A stretch of 45,399 bases of DNA from Hydrogenophilaceae bacterium (GTDB lineage: Bacteria > Pseudomonadota > Gammaproteobacteria > Burkholderiales > Thiobacillaceae), in the NCBI GenBank assembly GCA_013389025.1, contig JACAED010000054.1, positions 1 through 45,399 of the forward strand, given 5' to 3'. The position numbers were made by a program, and so were the translations under genes. Each line of letters starts with the position of its first letter. Position 1 is the first letter of the stretch. Below are positions 8,209-16,712 of the stretch, piece after piece. A model generated the notes under the pieces. It did not search any database. It was given only the letters and a program-made list of their open reading frames with translations, and had not been told where the DNA came from.

Positions 8209-8807
8209 AGTTTCCGGCAAGTTTCTTCCATTGTTTTGCGACGCCGTACACCCTGTCTATCTTTGCAATACCCCACTGCAAGCACCAGCGCCGGAGCTTC
8301 GCCTGACGGCAGGCCCAGCGCAGCAACCAATGCGGCTTCATCAAAACCGCCGATCGGGCAGGTCGCCAGACCAAGCGAGCTTGCCTGCACCATCATCTGT
8401 GCGGCGGCCAAATTGCATTGGCCAATAGCCCAGTTGCGGATATCTGATTGTTCATAAAACCCTCGGTAAGCTGCTTTCAATTCATCGGGCACGGGGCCGC
8501 CACCTGCCTCTGCCTTGAGCCTTGCCTGCACATAGGCCGAGTCCGGGTGCAAAGCCTCCACCAGCGCAATGACAGCGATCAGCAAGGGCGCGTTGACAGC
8601 AGGTGGCTGATTGAAACAGGCAGCAGCCACTGCCGTTCTGGTTTCTGCCGATTGCACCACGACAAATTGCCAGGGTTCCATGCCGAAACCCGACGGTGCG
8701 ATAAGACCCGCTTCCAGAATTGTCTGCAAGTCAGCATCCAAAACAAGCTGGCCGGTAAACGACCGGCATGCAAATCGCGCAGCCAGCGCAGAGAGCAAAT
8801 CCGCCAT
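8205..8807 (-). CDS. Nitroreductase family flavoprotein
   Basis: An FMN-dependent NAD(P)H nitroreductase-fold protein of 200 aa. The start motif ALAARFACRSF has the R-x-S phosphate-binding pattern, followed by ILEAGLIAPSGFGMEPWQFVVV, the dimer/FMN motif, and ASSLGLATCPIGGFDEAALVAALG near the C-terminus. The open frame extends to 9281, but that part lies antisense to the SseB gene. The ATG at 8807 has GGAG six bases upstream and gives the family N-terminus; an ATG at 8819 is the alternative. Substrate unknown. The stop codon lies in the end of the repeat element at 7929-8208. Confidence 0.9.
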   Translation of the reverse strand: MADLLSALAARFACRSFTGQLVLDADLQTILEAGLIAPSGFGMEPWQFVVVQSAETRTAVAAACFNQPPAVNAPLLIAVIALVEALHPDSAYVQARLKAEAGGGPVPDELKAAYRGFYEQSDIRNWAIGQCNLAAAQMMVQASSLGLATCPIGGFDEAALVAALGLPSGEAPALVLAVGYCKDRQGVRRRKTMEETCRKL

Positions 8808-8858
8808 CTGAATCTCCATTCGGTTAAACTCTGATTTGTATTTAAGCATGGCTGCCAC

Positions 8859-9296
8859 ATGGATACTTCTGTTTTCGCTCCCCACAACGATCTGGAAAAA
8901 TTGCTTGTCGAAGTCCATCAGGGCACTGTCGACGTGGAAGACTTTGTAGGCCGGCTGCTGGCAGGCGAGCAGGTTTTCATGCCGGTTCAGGATGAAAAAC
9001 ACGCGATTGCCGGCTTTCAGCTCTCCACCAAGGCACAACCACTGGTCATCGAAGACGACGAAGGCACGCAGATTCTGGTGCTGTTTACCAGCCCGGAACG
9101 TGCCAAACCCTTCGCGGAAATGTTTCCGGACTTCAAGGGGGGGTTGCTGGCAGAATTTCCCTGGATATTGCGTCGCATCGGCGGCGGTTTTCCGGTTTCC
9201 ATCAACCCCGGATGGGATGTCGGCATCGACTTCGATGCCGAGACCGTTGCAGCATTCATCGGCAGCCTGCCGGACGACCATGAAAATCCAAACTGA
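8859..9296 (+). CDS. SseB family protein
   Basis: A 145-aa acidic soluble protein matching the N-terminal SseB domain: NDLEKLLVEVHQGTVDVEDFVGRLLAGEQVFMPV, then LVIEDDEGTQILVLFTSPERAKPF and FPDFKGGLLAEFPWILRRIGGGFPVSINPGWDVGIDF. The domain is found in E. coli SseB, implicated in rhodanese-linked serine sensitivity; its molecular function is unclear. It diverges from the nitroreductase across 51 bases that must hold both promoters. Confidence 0.82.
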   Translation: MDTSVFAPHNDLEKLLVEVHQGTVDVEDFVGRLLAGEQVFMPVQDEKHAIAGFQLSTKAQPLVIEDDEGTQILVLFTSPERAKPFAEMFPDFKGGLLAEFPWILRRIGGGFPVSINPGWDVGIDFDAETVAAFIGSLPDDHENPN

Positions 9297-9406
9297 AGGC
9301 TTTTTTATGGATCGTCATGGTCATCACCTCTGCCCTCGCCCGGCGGGAGAGGGGGACGTGGGTGCCGCGTTGCGGCAGATAGTTTGACGATTCCCCCGAA
9401 CTGATC

Positions 9407-10792
9407 ATGCTTTCACACGACGTTCTGCAGGCACTGACAACGGCGTTGGGGCCGGACCGTGTATTCGCCGATCCGGAAACGCGTGCCCTCTACAGCAGCG
9501 ACGAAACGCCCCGGCAGGTCATGCCCGGCGCGGTACTATTCCCGGCCAGCCACGATCATGTCGTCGCACTGATGCGACTTGCCCATGCCCATAAACTGCC
9601 GGTTGTCGCGCGCGGCGCGGGTTCGGGCAATGTGGGCGGCGCGCTGCCGGTTGCAAATGGCTTGGTAGTCAGCTTCGAGTGCATGAACCGGATTCTGGAA
9701 TTCGACCCGCTCAACAGGCTGATGGTGGTTCAGCCCGGTGTCGTGACCGAGGACATCGGCGAACTGGCCCGCACGCAGGGACTGTTTTACGCACCCGACC
9801 CCGGCAGCGGCGCCTATTCCCGCATCGGCGGCAACCTGGCCATGAACGCAGCCGGCCCGCACGCCGTCAAGTATGGCGTCACGCGCGATCATGTGCTGGC
9901 ACTCAAGGCGGTAACCGGCGAAGGCAAGACTCTCGTCACCGGCTGCCGCACATCAAAAGGCGTAACCGGTTACGACTTCACCCGCCTTTTGATCGGTTCT
10001 GAGGGCACGCTGGCCCTCATCACCGAAGCTACGCTCAAGCTGCTGCCCGCGCCAGAAACCGTCGCCACGTTGAGACTCTGCTTCGCCAGTAACCGCAGCG
10101 CTTGTCTGGCAGTCGAACGGGTGATGCGGCAGCCAGTGCTGCCCTGTGCGCTGGAAATCATGGACCGGCGCTCCATCGAGGCCATCCGCCCCACGGGCAC
10201 GGCAGATGACCTGCCCGCCGGAACCGAAGCCTTGCTGATGGTCGAGGTTGACGGAACCCAACGCGAAGTTCCTCACCTGGTCGCAGCGCTGAAAAGCGCC
10301 TTGAATGGAGGAGAAGGCCTGCTGGAAATTCGCGAAGGCGTCACACGCGAACAGGCGCAAGCCCTGTGGGCGGCACGCAAGTCACTGTCGCACGCGGTCA
10401 AACGCTATGCCCCGCTCAAGATCAACGAGGATGTTGTCGTCCCGGTATCGCGACTGGCGGATTTCATTGACTATCTGGACAAACTGGGCAATCTCTACCC
10501 CTTCCCCATTGTCAGCTTTGGCCATGCCGGCAACGGCAATCTGCATGTCAACCTCATGGTCCATCCTGACAACACCCAGGAAATGGCTCAAGCACACGAG
10601 TGTCTGCTGGAAATGATCAGGACCGTTCTGGCTTTTGGTGGAACCCTGTCAGGAGAACACGGCATCGGCACGGAAAAGCGTGATTATGTAGGGCTTGAAA
10701 TCCAGCCGGATACCCTGGCGCTCATGCGGGCAGTCAAACACCAATTTGATCCGATGGGTATCCTCAATCCCGGCAAGCTGTTCCCGGATTAG
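9407..10792 (+). CDS. FAD-linked oxidase, GlcD / D-lactate dehydrogenase type
   Basis: A 461-aa FAD-dependent 2-hydroxyacid dehydrogenase of the VAO family. The FAD-binding N-terminal domain has PVVARGAGSGNVGGALP, MVVQPGVVTEDIGELA, YAPDPGS and GGNLAMNAAG, where glycine-rich loops bind FAD. The C-terminal cap/catalytic domain has GHAGNGNLHVNLM and the GGTLSGEHGIGTEKR motif. Both glycolate and D-lactate oxidising members look like this, and no glcE or glcF follows, so the substrate is open. It is a single-gene unit followed by a tRNA promoter. No strong Shine-Dalgarno is seen. Confidence 0.9.
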   Translation: MLSHDVLQALTTALGPDRVFADPETRALYSSDETPRQVMPGAVLFPASHDHVVALMRLAHAHKLPVVARGAGSGNVGGALPVANGLVVSFECMNRILEFDPLNRLMVVQPGVVTEDIGELARTQGLFYAPDPGSGAYSRIGGNLAMNAAGPHAVKYGVTRDHVLALKAVTGEGKTLVTGCRTSKGVTGYDFTRLLIGSEGTLALITEATLKLLPAPETVATLRLCFASNRSACLAVERVMRQPVLPCALEIMDRRSIEAIRPTGTADDLPAGTEALLMVEVDGTQREVPHLVAALKSALNGGEGLLEIREGVTREQAQALWAARKSLSHAVKRYAPLKINEDVVVPVSRLADFIDYLDKLGNLYPFPIVSFGHAGNGNLHVNLMVHPDNTQEMAQAHECLLEMIRTVLAFGGTLSGEHGIGTEKRDYVGLEIQPDTLALMRAVKHQFDPMGILNPGKLFPD

Positions 10793-10802
10793 CGAACCAA
10801 GC

Positions 10803-10831
10803 TTTACAAGAAATGCCCGGCCCCCTATAAT
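10803..10831 (+). promoter_or_regulatory. Sigma-70 promoter of tRNA-Ala
   Basis: TTTACA (10803-10808), a 17-base spacer and a perfect TATAAT (10826-10831), placed 13 bases before the tRNA 5' end with a GC-rich discriminator, as is usual for stable RNA genes. The -35 box begins 10 bases after the stop codon of the FAD oxidase gene. Confidence 0.85.
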
Positions 10832-10844
10832 GCGCGGCTTCGTT

Positions 10845-10920
<76 letters not shown>

Positions 10921-10937
10921 GTGAATAAAGTTTTGCG

Positions 10938-11117
10938 ATGCATAAATTCGGCGTCATCAGCATCCTGCTTGGCCTGACTTTAAGCATCGTCGGTCTGGTG
11001 GTTGGGTTTGCCTTGGCCATCGGATTTGGAACGGGCGAGCAATGGTTTACGCTGGTTCCGTTTGGTTTTGTGTTTTTGCTGTTGGGCGTGACCCTCACGC
11101 AGCTCGGCAAAAAGTAG
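10938..11117 (+). CDS. 59-aa two-helix membrane protein between tRNA genes
   Basis: A small ORF beginning MHKFGVISILLGLTLSIVGL and ending TLTQLGKK. It has two hydrophobic helices (about residues 5-29 and 38-54) joined by a short GTGEQWF loop and a basic C-terminus. Upstream bases (AAAGTTTTGCG) give no strong Shine-Dalgarno. It lies 17 bases after tRNA-Ala and 38 bases before tRNA-Glu, and is probably transcribed with them. I do not recognise a family. The clean hydrophobic pattern across the full length argues for a real gene. Confidence 0.6.
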   Translation: MHKFGVISILLGLTLSIVGLVVGFALAIGFGTGEQWFTLVPFGFVFLLLGVTLTQLGKK

Positions 11118-11155
11118 CACAAAGAATGCATCAAGCAGTAACAGAAGCCTCTTCT

Positions 11156-11231
11156 GTCCCCATCGTCTAGAGGCCTAGGACACCGCCCTTTCACGGCGAT
11201 AACCGGGGTTCGAATCCCCGTGGGGACGCCA
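11156..11231 (+). tRNA. tRNA-Glu (anticodon TTC)
   Basis: A 76-nt tRNA with encoded CCA. The acceptor GTCCCCA pairs with TGGGGAC; the anticodon stem CGCC/GGCG encloses CTTTCAC (anticodon TTC); the T arm is CGGGG-TTCGAAT-CCCCG. Likely part of the same transcript as tRNA-Ala. Confidence 0.97.
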
Positions 11232-11237
11232 ATACAC

Positions 11238-11297
11238 CATGCCGCAAAATGGCGGCATGAATTCACATAGCGCCACCCTCGCGGTGGCGTTTTTATT
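11238..11297 (+). terminator. Two tandem hairpins, the second a rho-independent terminator
   Basis: The first hairpin is CATGCCGC / GCGGCATG (11238-11259, 6-nt loop). The second is CGCCACC / GGTGGCG with a CTCGC loop (11271-11289), followed by TTTTTATT. This ends the tRNA-Ala / small protein / tRNA-Glu transcript. Confidence 0.85.
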
Positions 11298-11657
11298 GGC
11301 ATGTTTACATGGTTGTTCATCTGGTTGTTTTCCTGAGAGTGCTCAAGCTTTGGAAACTCCAGTTTCCCGGAAACTTCCGGGTGAACAACCTATTGAGAAA
11401 CGACACCTGAGACCAGCCGTAACATAATAATCAGGCAATCTTCTGTTTAATATCCCCGTCAAATTGGCTGCGTATGTTCGTCTGAAAGCATCCGGTCTTG
11501 GATGCAGGTCATCGTGAAGGACGTGGTTTTGTTTTCATGTCAGAATCATCCATCAATGACCTATCAATTAACGACAAGAATCTGGACATAGACAAGAAAT
11601 TACATTAAGTTAATACTTAGACTTAATAAAAAGAATACAAGGAGTGTCGCTTCGAGT
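11298..11657. other. AT-rich non-coding region upstream of the sensor kinase
   Basis: About 360 bases without a convincing gene. It holds a tandem direct repeat TGGTTGTT (11310-11317 and 11322-11329), an inverted partner GAACAACC (11383-11390) and a short palindrome CCCGGAA/TTCCGGG (11366-11381). The final 100 bases are strongly A+T-rich, consistent with the promoter region of the kinase gene, but no clear -35/-10 pair was fixed. Confidence 0.4.
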
Positions 11658-13238
11658 TTGAGTGACATTCTTCCCGGAGAATGCGGCCGATCAAGCGAAG
11701 AATACGGCGGCAAATTGATGGAAACGCAGCAAATCGAGGTCCGTGCCGGAAGCAGCTTGAGCAGGATGCTTCTGACGGGTTCGTTCAATGAAATTCTGGT
11801 TTTCGATGCCTTGACCAGGAAAGTCGTTGAAGCCAATCGCATTGCCAGATCCATTCTCCAGTACACCAGCCAGGAACTCAAACGGCGCGATTTCCGAGAT
11901 ATTTTTCCTGAAGCGGATTTCTCCGCATTCCAGTCCGGACGCCCGGAACTCAAGACATCTGCATGTCTGATACGCCGCAAGGATGGGGCGACGTTTTCCG
12001 CTGAAGCCAGGTTTCTGGCTGCCAGCGAAAATGGCCGCGGCCTGATCGTTGCCATCATCCAGGACTCTGGCAGCCGCATCATGACTCGAAACGGCAGGCG
12101 TCGGAATGAATCCGATTTTCAGGCGCTGGTTTCAAACATTCCCGGCATGGCCTATCAGGCAAGACTTGGCGAAGACGGCAGCGTGATGCTGCCTTTTGTC
12201 AGCGCCAACTCGCGCAAGCTGCTTGGCGTCAAGCCTCAGTCATTGCAGGAAAACCCTGCCCTGTTGCTCGACCTGATCGTACCGGACGATGTGGCTTCTT
12301 ACCGGAAAGCCCTGGATGAAGCCAGCGGTGGTCATCTCACCTTCAACTGGGAAGGCCGTATCTGGGTCGAGGCCTGGAAAGACATCAAGTGGATCAACAT
12401 TCGCACCAGCAGGCGCGAGACTGCGGCAGGTCCAATCTGGGACGGCATCATGCTGAACATCACCCAGAGCAAGCTCGCCAGGGAAGAGCTGGAACGCTCG
12501 AAAGAAGAATTGCGCCGTCTTGCGCTACATATCGAGCGCGTAAAGGAAGCGGAACGCAAACGCATCGCGCGGGAGATCCATGACGAACTGGGCGGCAATC
12601 TGACCGCGATCAAGATCGGTGTTTCCTGGCTGACCAGAAATGCCGAGAAAAATCCTGTCAAAGCACGGGAACGCCTTGATTCCATTGATGAAATTGTGGA
12701 CAGCACGCTGGACGCCATTCATCGTATTTCCTGTGATCTCAGGCCTTCGATCATGGATTTTGGCATCGTTTCGGCCTTGCGCTGGCAGGTTGACCAGCTC
12801 TGTCGAACCACCGGCATCGACTGTCGATTCCTCACCAAACTCAAGCAGGTCCCCCTGGACGATGATGCCTCGATTGCCGTCTTCCGGATCGCCCAGGAAG
12901 CCATGACCAATATCGCCAAGCATGCCAGGGCCACCAGGGCAGAGGTTCATCTGGGCATCAGGAATCGTACGCTTCAGCTTGAAATCATCGACAACGGGAT
13001 TGGCCCGAAACTTGTTAATTCCAAGAACCGGAAACGCTCCCTGGGTGTCATCGGCATGAGTGAAAGGGCATCGGCATTGGGTGGGCATTTTGTCATGGAA
13101 CCCGATTCCGGCGGCGGCACCCGGATCAGGCTCGACATTCCCCTGATGTCGGGTAAAAGCGAGCTGGAGGACCCAAGCGGGGGCAGCAAGCCCGCTGGCA
13201 TCAACTCCACTCAAGTTATCGGCAGGACAAGGCGTTAA
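11658..13238 (+). CDS. Cytosolic PAS-domain sensor histidine kinase (HisKA_3, NarX/DegS class)
   Basis: A two-component sensor kinase of up to 526 aa without transmembrane segments. It contains an N-terminal PAS domain (about 42-138), a second PAS_3-type domain (about 150-272, IPGMAYQARL...), a short coiled coil, a HisKA_3 dimerisation domain with phospho-acceptor H308 (ERKRIAREIHDELGGNLTAIK), and a HATPase_c domain (FRIAQEAMTNIAKHA for the N box; DNGIG for G1; GVIGMSERASALGG for G2). The frame opens with TTG at 11658, with AAGGAG 13 bases upstream; the ATG at 11718 is an alternative start. The cognate regulator follows 23 bases downstream. The signal is unknown. Confidence 0.9.
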   Translation: MSDILPGECGRSSEEYGGKLMETQQIEVRAGSSLSRMLLTGSFNEILVFDALTRKVVEANRIARSILQYTSQELKRRDFRDIFPEADFSAFQSGRPELKTSACLIRRKDGATFSAEARFLAASENGRGLIVAIIQDSGSRIMTRNGRRRNESDFQALVSNIPGMAYQARLGEDGSVMLPFVSANSRKLLGVKPQSLQENPALLLDLIVPDDVASYRKALDEASGGHLTFNWEGRIWVEAWKDIKWINIRTSRRETAAGPIWDGIMLNITQSKLAREELERSKEELRRLALHIERVKEAERKRIAREIHDELGGNLTAIKIGVSWLTRNAEKNPVKARERLDSIDEIVDSTLDAIHRISCDLRPSIMDFGIVSALRWQVDQLCRTTGIDCRFLTKLKQVPLDDDASIAVFRIAQEAMTNIAKHARATRAEVHLGIRNRTLQLEIIDNGIGPKLVNSKNRKRSLGVIGMSERASALGGHFVMEPDSGGGTRIRLDIPLMSGKSELEDPSGGSKPAGINSTQVIGRTRR

Positions 13239-13261
13239 TTATTCGGAACGGAGCAGTTGGC

Positions 13262-13909
13262 ATGCAGGCAAAGGAAATCATTCGCATCCTGATCGTTGAC
13301 GACCATGCGATCGTCCGCGAAGGGCTCAAGCAGATTTTGTCGGATGACGAGAATCTTGTGGTAGCCGGGGAGGCCGAGAATGCCGCGGAGGCCATGCGCC
13401 TTGCGCGCGAAAAGGATTTCGACCTGGTGTTGCTGGACATCTCCCTGCCAGATCGGGACGGACTCGAACTCCTGGAATCCCTGAAAAAGGAACATCCCAA
13501 GCTGGGCATATTGATGCTTTCCATGTATCGGGAAACCCAATATGCCGTTCGCGCCATCAAAAGCGGCGCCAGCGGGTATCTCAACAAACAGAGCGCACCC
13601 GACCAGCTCGTGTCGGCGATCAAGCAGGTGGTGACAGGACGCAAATTCATCACCCCCTCCGTTGCCGAAGCACTGGCCCTCGAAATCAGCGTGGGCAAGG
13701 ATACCCTTCCGCACGAAACCCTGTCTAACCGCGAATTTCAGACACTCTGCCTGCTGGCATCGGGCAAGCCCGTCTCTGCCATTGCCGAAAAGCTTTCCCT
13801 TTCGGTCAAGACCGTCAGCATGTACCGAACCCGTCTGCTCGAAAAAATGCACTTGAAAAACAACGCCGAACTAACGCATTACGCCATTCGGCACGGACTG
13901 GTCGAATGA
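13262..13909 (+). CDS. NarL/FixJ-family response regulator
   Basis: A 215-aa transcriptional regulator. The receiver domain has acidic D14-D15, phospho-acceptor D59 (DLVLLDISLPDRDG) and the conserved lysine in GYLNK. The C-terminal LuxR-type helix-turn-helix is LSNREFQTLCLLASGKPVS through LSVKTVSMYRTRLLEKM. It is almost certainly the partner of the upstream HisKA_3 kinase. Its position just before the cyclase and filament genes makes motility control a reasonable guess, not shown by sequence. Confidence 0.93.
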   Translation: MQAKEIIRILIVDDHAIVREGLKQILSDDENLVVAGEAENAAEAMRLAREKDFDLVLLDISLPDRDGLELLESLKKEHPKLGILMLSMYRETQYAVRAIKSGASGYLNKQSAPDQLVSAIKQVVTGRKFITPSVAEALALEISVGKDTLPHETLSNREFQTLCLLASGKPVSAIAEKLSLSVKTVSMYRTRLLEKMHLKNNAELTHYAIRHGLVE

Positions 13910-14037
13910 CGGGCGCCTGCACATCGGCATTTCCTGAAAATAACGTCCTTTAGCCTGTTTTATTCCCCGATTGCCTTCCTGGCCAGGTCATTAACATTCG
14001 TGCATGAATGTAACCTTGACCTTTGCGGGAGGCAAAC

Positions 14038-15627
14038 ATGCCAGGCAACGAAAAACAGATATATGCCAGTCCTTCGGAAATCGCACGCGAAGCCCTTCGC
14101 CGTCTGGCGCTGAGTCGCATCGCACCGACGCCTGACAATTATCGCAAGCTGTACCACGAAATATCAGGTTCCACGGTCGGCCCCAATCCGGGTTCAGTAC
14201 TGGAAGACCTGATCATTGCCCTGCGCAAATACTTCCCGGATTCAAGCCGCGCCCTCAACGAGCTGGACAAGGCCGTCAAGCAGGCCAACTGGGTACAAAG
14301 CTCACAAATCCTGAATGACATCATTTCACGGGCCGGCAATCAGGCAGCCCCCTCTGCAAAGGTCAATGCCACCGGTTCTGCCGTGCTGACCGCGTCGATT
14401 GACCTGTTGATACAGACCCTGAAGCTGGGTGTCGGGCCGAGACTGGAAGAAGTATCCGAGTTGTCCAGCAATCTTCAGGAAGTCATCGAGGATTTGCGCA
14501 AGGCGGACAATGTGGCGGCCTTTGAAAAGGCCGGTACGGCGCTCAAGAAAATCTGGTTATCCCTCGAACTGAATCATTCCGGCAATATCAGCCAGCAGGA
14601 AGCCCTGAAGAGCCTCCTGCAATTGCTGTTGCAAAACATTGGTGAACTGGTCGACGAAGACAGCTGGCTCAGGGGTCAGCTTGAAATTGTCAGTCAGGTT
14701 GTTGACGGGCCGATCAATATCGACACGCTGCAGGAGGCGGAAAAGCGCCTCAAGGAAGTCATCTTCAAGCAAGGCCTGATCAAGCACAGCCTGCGTGAAG
14801 CGACCAGCACGCTCAAGGACACGATGAAGACCTTCATCAACCGAATGGGCGAAGCGGTGGAATCGACAGGTGACTACCAGGACAAGATCACGTCATATGC
14901 CGACAAGATCAGCCACACGGAAGACGTGCTCGAGCTCAACAAGATCCTGGAAAGCGTACTGAAAGACACCCGCACCATGCAGGCCACCACACAGCGCACA
15001 CATGAGGCCATGCTGACCGACCGCAAGGCGGTCGAGCAGGCCGAGAAGCGGATACAGGAACTCGAAGCAGAGCTGGTGGAGATGAGCGCCCTGGTCAGCG
15101 AGGACCCGATGACGCACAGCCTCAACCGCCGTGGCATGGAACAGGAATATGCCCGCGAGACATCGCGCGCCATGCGCACCGGCAATCCGTTGTGTGTCGC
15201 CATGATCGACATCGACAATTTCAAGAAACTGAACGATACACACGGCCATCATGCCGGCGATGAGGCACTCATCCATCTGGTGCGCACCGCCAGGGAAGAA
15301 CTGCGGGCGACCGACATCATCGGCCGCATGGGCGGCGAGGAATTCATGATCATGCTGCCCAACACCGCACAGGAAGACGCCGTCCTGGTTGTGGAAAGAC
15401 TGCAACGCGCCTTGACGAAGAAGTTCTTCCTCAACAACAACGATCGCATCCTGATCACCTTCAGCGCGGGGGTCGCGGTTTACGAGGCAGGCGAGTCCCA
15501 GGAATCCATCATGGACCGGGCAGACAAGGCCCTGTACGAAGCCAAGCATACCGGCAAGAACCGGGTCTGCGTGGCGGCACCCGGCGCAGTATCGCCCGAA
15601 GCGAAACTTGCTGGAGCGGGCGTGTGA
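14038..15627 (+). CDS. GGDEF diguanylate cyclase
   Basis: A soluble 529-aa cyclase making cyclic-di-GMP from two GTP. The N-terminal region (ASPSEIAREALRRLALSRIAPTPDNYRKLYHEI) is a helical domain common in betaproteobacterial cyclases. It is followed by a long helical/coiled-coil region and a C-terminal GGDEF domain (about 365-520) with active motif GGEEF at 432-436. The inhibitory I-site RxxD is present as RATD at 423-426. The ATG at 14038 with GGGAGG upstream is preferred over an in-frame TTG at 14023. Placed directly before fliC; YcgR, a c-di-GMP receptor, is encoded 5 kb downstream. Confidence 0.92.
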   Translation: MPGNEKQIYASPSEIAREALRRLALSRIAPTPDNYRKLYHEISGSTVGPNPGSVLEDLIIALRKYFPDSSRALNELDKAVKQANWVQSSQILNDIISRAGNQAAPSAKVNATGSAVLTASIDLLIQTLKLGVGPRLEEVSELSSNLQEVIEDLRKADNVAAFEKAGTALKKIWLSLELNHSGNISQQEALKSLLQLLLQNIGELVDEDSWLRGQLEIVSQVVDGPINIDTLQEAEKRLKEVIFKQGLIKHSLREATSTLKDTMKTFINRMGEAVESTGDYQDKITSYADKISHTEDVLELNKILESVLKDTRTMQATTQRTHEAMLTDRKAVEQAEKRIQELEAELVEMSALVSEDPMTHSLNRRGMEQEYARETSRAMRTGNPLCVAMIDIDNFKKLNDTHGHHAGDEALIHLVRTAREELRATDIIGRMGGEEFMIMLPNTAQEDAVLVVERLQRALTKKFFLNNNDRILITFSAGVAVYEAGESQESIMDRADKALYEAKHTGKNRVCVAAPGAVSPEAKLAGAGV

Positions 15628-15679
15628 AGGGCCGACCGGTCCTGTCATGACCGCCAGAGCGGATTTTCCGATGGCCCGC

Positions 15680-15706
15680 TAAACAATCTCCGACCCCCAC
15701 CGATTA
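15680..15706 (+). promoter_or_regulatory. Sigma-28 (FliA) promoter of fliC
   Basis: TAAA (15680-15683), 15 bases, then ACCGATTA (15699-15706), close to the FliA consensus TAAA-N15-GCCGATAA. It lies about 98 bases before the fliC ATG, leaving a long untranslated leader. Confidence 0.75.
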
Positions 15707-15803
15707 CTCAAACAACAGCGGACGAAATGCCTCACACACCAGGCATCCCAATGTTAAGGATTCCCACCCGAGTCAATCGGTTTTAACTTAAAGGAGAAAC
15801 AAA

Positions 15804-16634
15804 ATGGCAGCAGTCATCAACACCAACGTTGCATCCCTGAACGCTCAGCGCAATCTGAGCGCTTCACAACTTTCCCTCAACACTTCCATCCAGCGCCTGT
15901 CTTCAGGCTTGCGCGTCAACAGCGCCAAGGACGACGCAGCCGGCCTGGCCATCGCCGAGCGCATGAATGCTCAGATAAAGGGCATGAACGTCGCCATCCG
16001 CAATGCCAATGATGCCATTTCCCTGTCACAGACTGCCGAAGGCGCGCTGGGCAAGGTTGGCGATGCAATGCAGCGCATGCGTGAACTGGCTGTTCAGGCA
16101 GCAAACGCAACCAACGGCACCAGCGACCTGGCCAACCTCGATGCCGAATATCAGGAACTGGCAGCCGAAGTAACCCGTGTATTGACCGGCACAACCTTCA
16201 ACAGCGTGGATCTGCTGAGTACTGCTGCAACGCTGACCTTCCAGGTTGGCGCCAACAACATCGCGACCGACCAGATTGACGTGACCACCACCGACCTTTC
16301 CGCCGGTGCAGGGGTGACAGCCGTGGTTGGCGGTGACCTGACCACTTCCGCAAACGCTCTCACTGCAATGGATAACCTCGATACCGCCATCGATGAAATC
16401 ACCACCGCCCGTGCAACATTCGGTGCCGTGCAGAACCGTTTTGAATCCGTCATCGCCAACCTGCAGGTTGCCGCCGAAAACCAGTCAGCGTCGCGCGGCC
16501 GCATCATGGATGCCGACTTCGCTGCGGAAACGGCAAACATGACGCGAGGCCAGATCCTGCAGCAGGCTGGAACGGCGATGCTGGCCCAGGCCAACTCGAT
16601 GCCGAACAGCGTTCTGCAACTGTTGCGCGGTTAA
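15804..16634 (+). CDS. fliC: Flagellin
   Basis: The filament subunit, secreted by the flagellar export apparatus. At 276 aa it is a compact flagellin: the conserved N-terminal D0/D1 helices (MAAVINTNVASLNAQRNLSASQ... RLSSGLRVNSAKDDAAGLAIAERM) and C-terminal D1/D0 helices (ASRGRIMDADFAAETANMTRGQILQQAGTAMLAQAN... VLQLLRG) are joined by a short central part, so the D2/D3 outer domains are essentially absent. Strong Shine-Dalgarno AAGGAG nine bases upstream. Expressed from the FliA promoter. Confidence 0.98.
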   Translation: MAAVINTNVASLNAQRNLSASQLSLNTSIQRLSSGLRVNSAKDDAAGLAIAERMNAQIKGMNVAIRNANDAISLSQTAEGALGKVGDAMQRMRELAVQAANATNGTSDLANLDAEYQELAAEVTRVLTGTTFNSVDLLSTAATLTFQVGANNIATDQIDVTTTDLSAGAGVTAVVGGDLTTSANALTAMDNLDTAIDEITTARATFGAVQNRFESVIANLQVAAENQSASRGRIMDADFAAETANMTRGQILQQAGTAMLAQANSMPNSVLQLLRG

Positions 16635-16657
16635 TCATTCAGGTAAGCAGTGATAAC

Positions 16658-16694
16658 TCACCAGACGGCGGTTCCCCGTCCGCCCGTCTGGTGA
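16658..16694 (+). terminator. Strong hairpin between fliC and flaG
   Basis: Perfect 11-bp stem TCACCAGACGG / CCGTCTGGTGA around a 15-base GC-rich loop. No U-run follows, so it may attenuate read-through or stabilise the fliC mRNA 3' end rather than act as a full terminator. It would reduce expression of flaG and downstream genes relative to fliC. Confidence 0.6.
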
Positions 16695-16712
16695 TAACAA
16701 CGGGAGCAGGAC

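Noticed and set aside
8808-9281. Upstream extension of the nitroreductase frame to 358 aa
   Set aside because: The extension is antisense to the SseB gene, whose protein is a recognisable family; the ATG at 8807 has a good Shine-Dalgarno and the family N-terminus.
9300-9380. GC-rich inverted stretch CCCTCGCCCGGCGGGAGAGGG between sseB-like and the FAD oxidase gene
   Set aside because: Short and imperfect, without a T-run and without a second copy in the window; not enough to call a repeat or terminator.
11239-11427. Short ORF with a lipoprotein-like start (from ATG 11257: MNSHSATLAVAFLLACLHGC)
   Set aside because: It begins inside the tandem hairpins that end the tRNA transcript, has no ribosome-binding site or recognisable mature part, and would follow a terminator. 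The signal-like stretch is probably chance.
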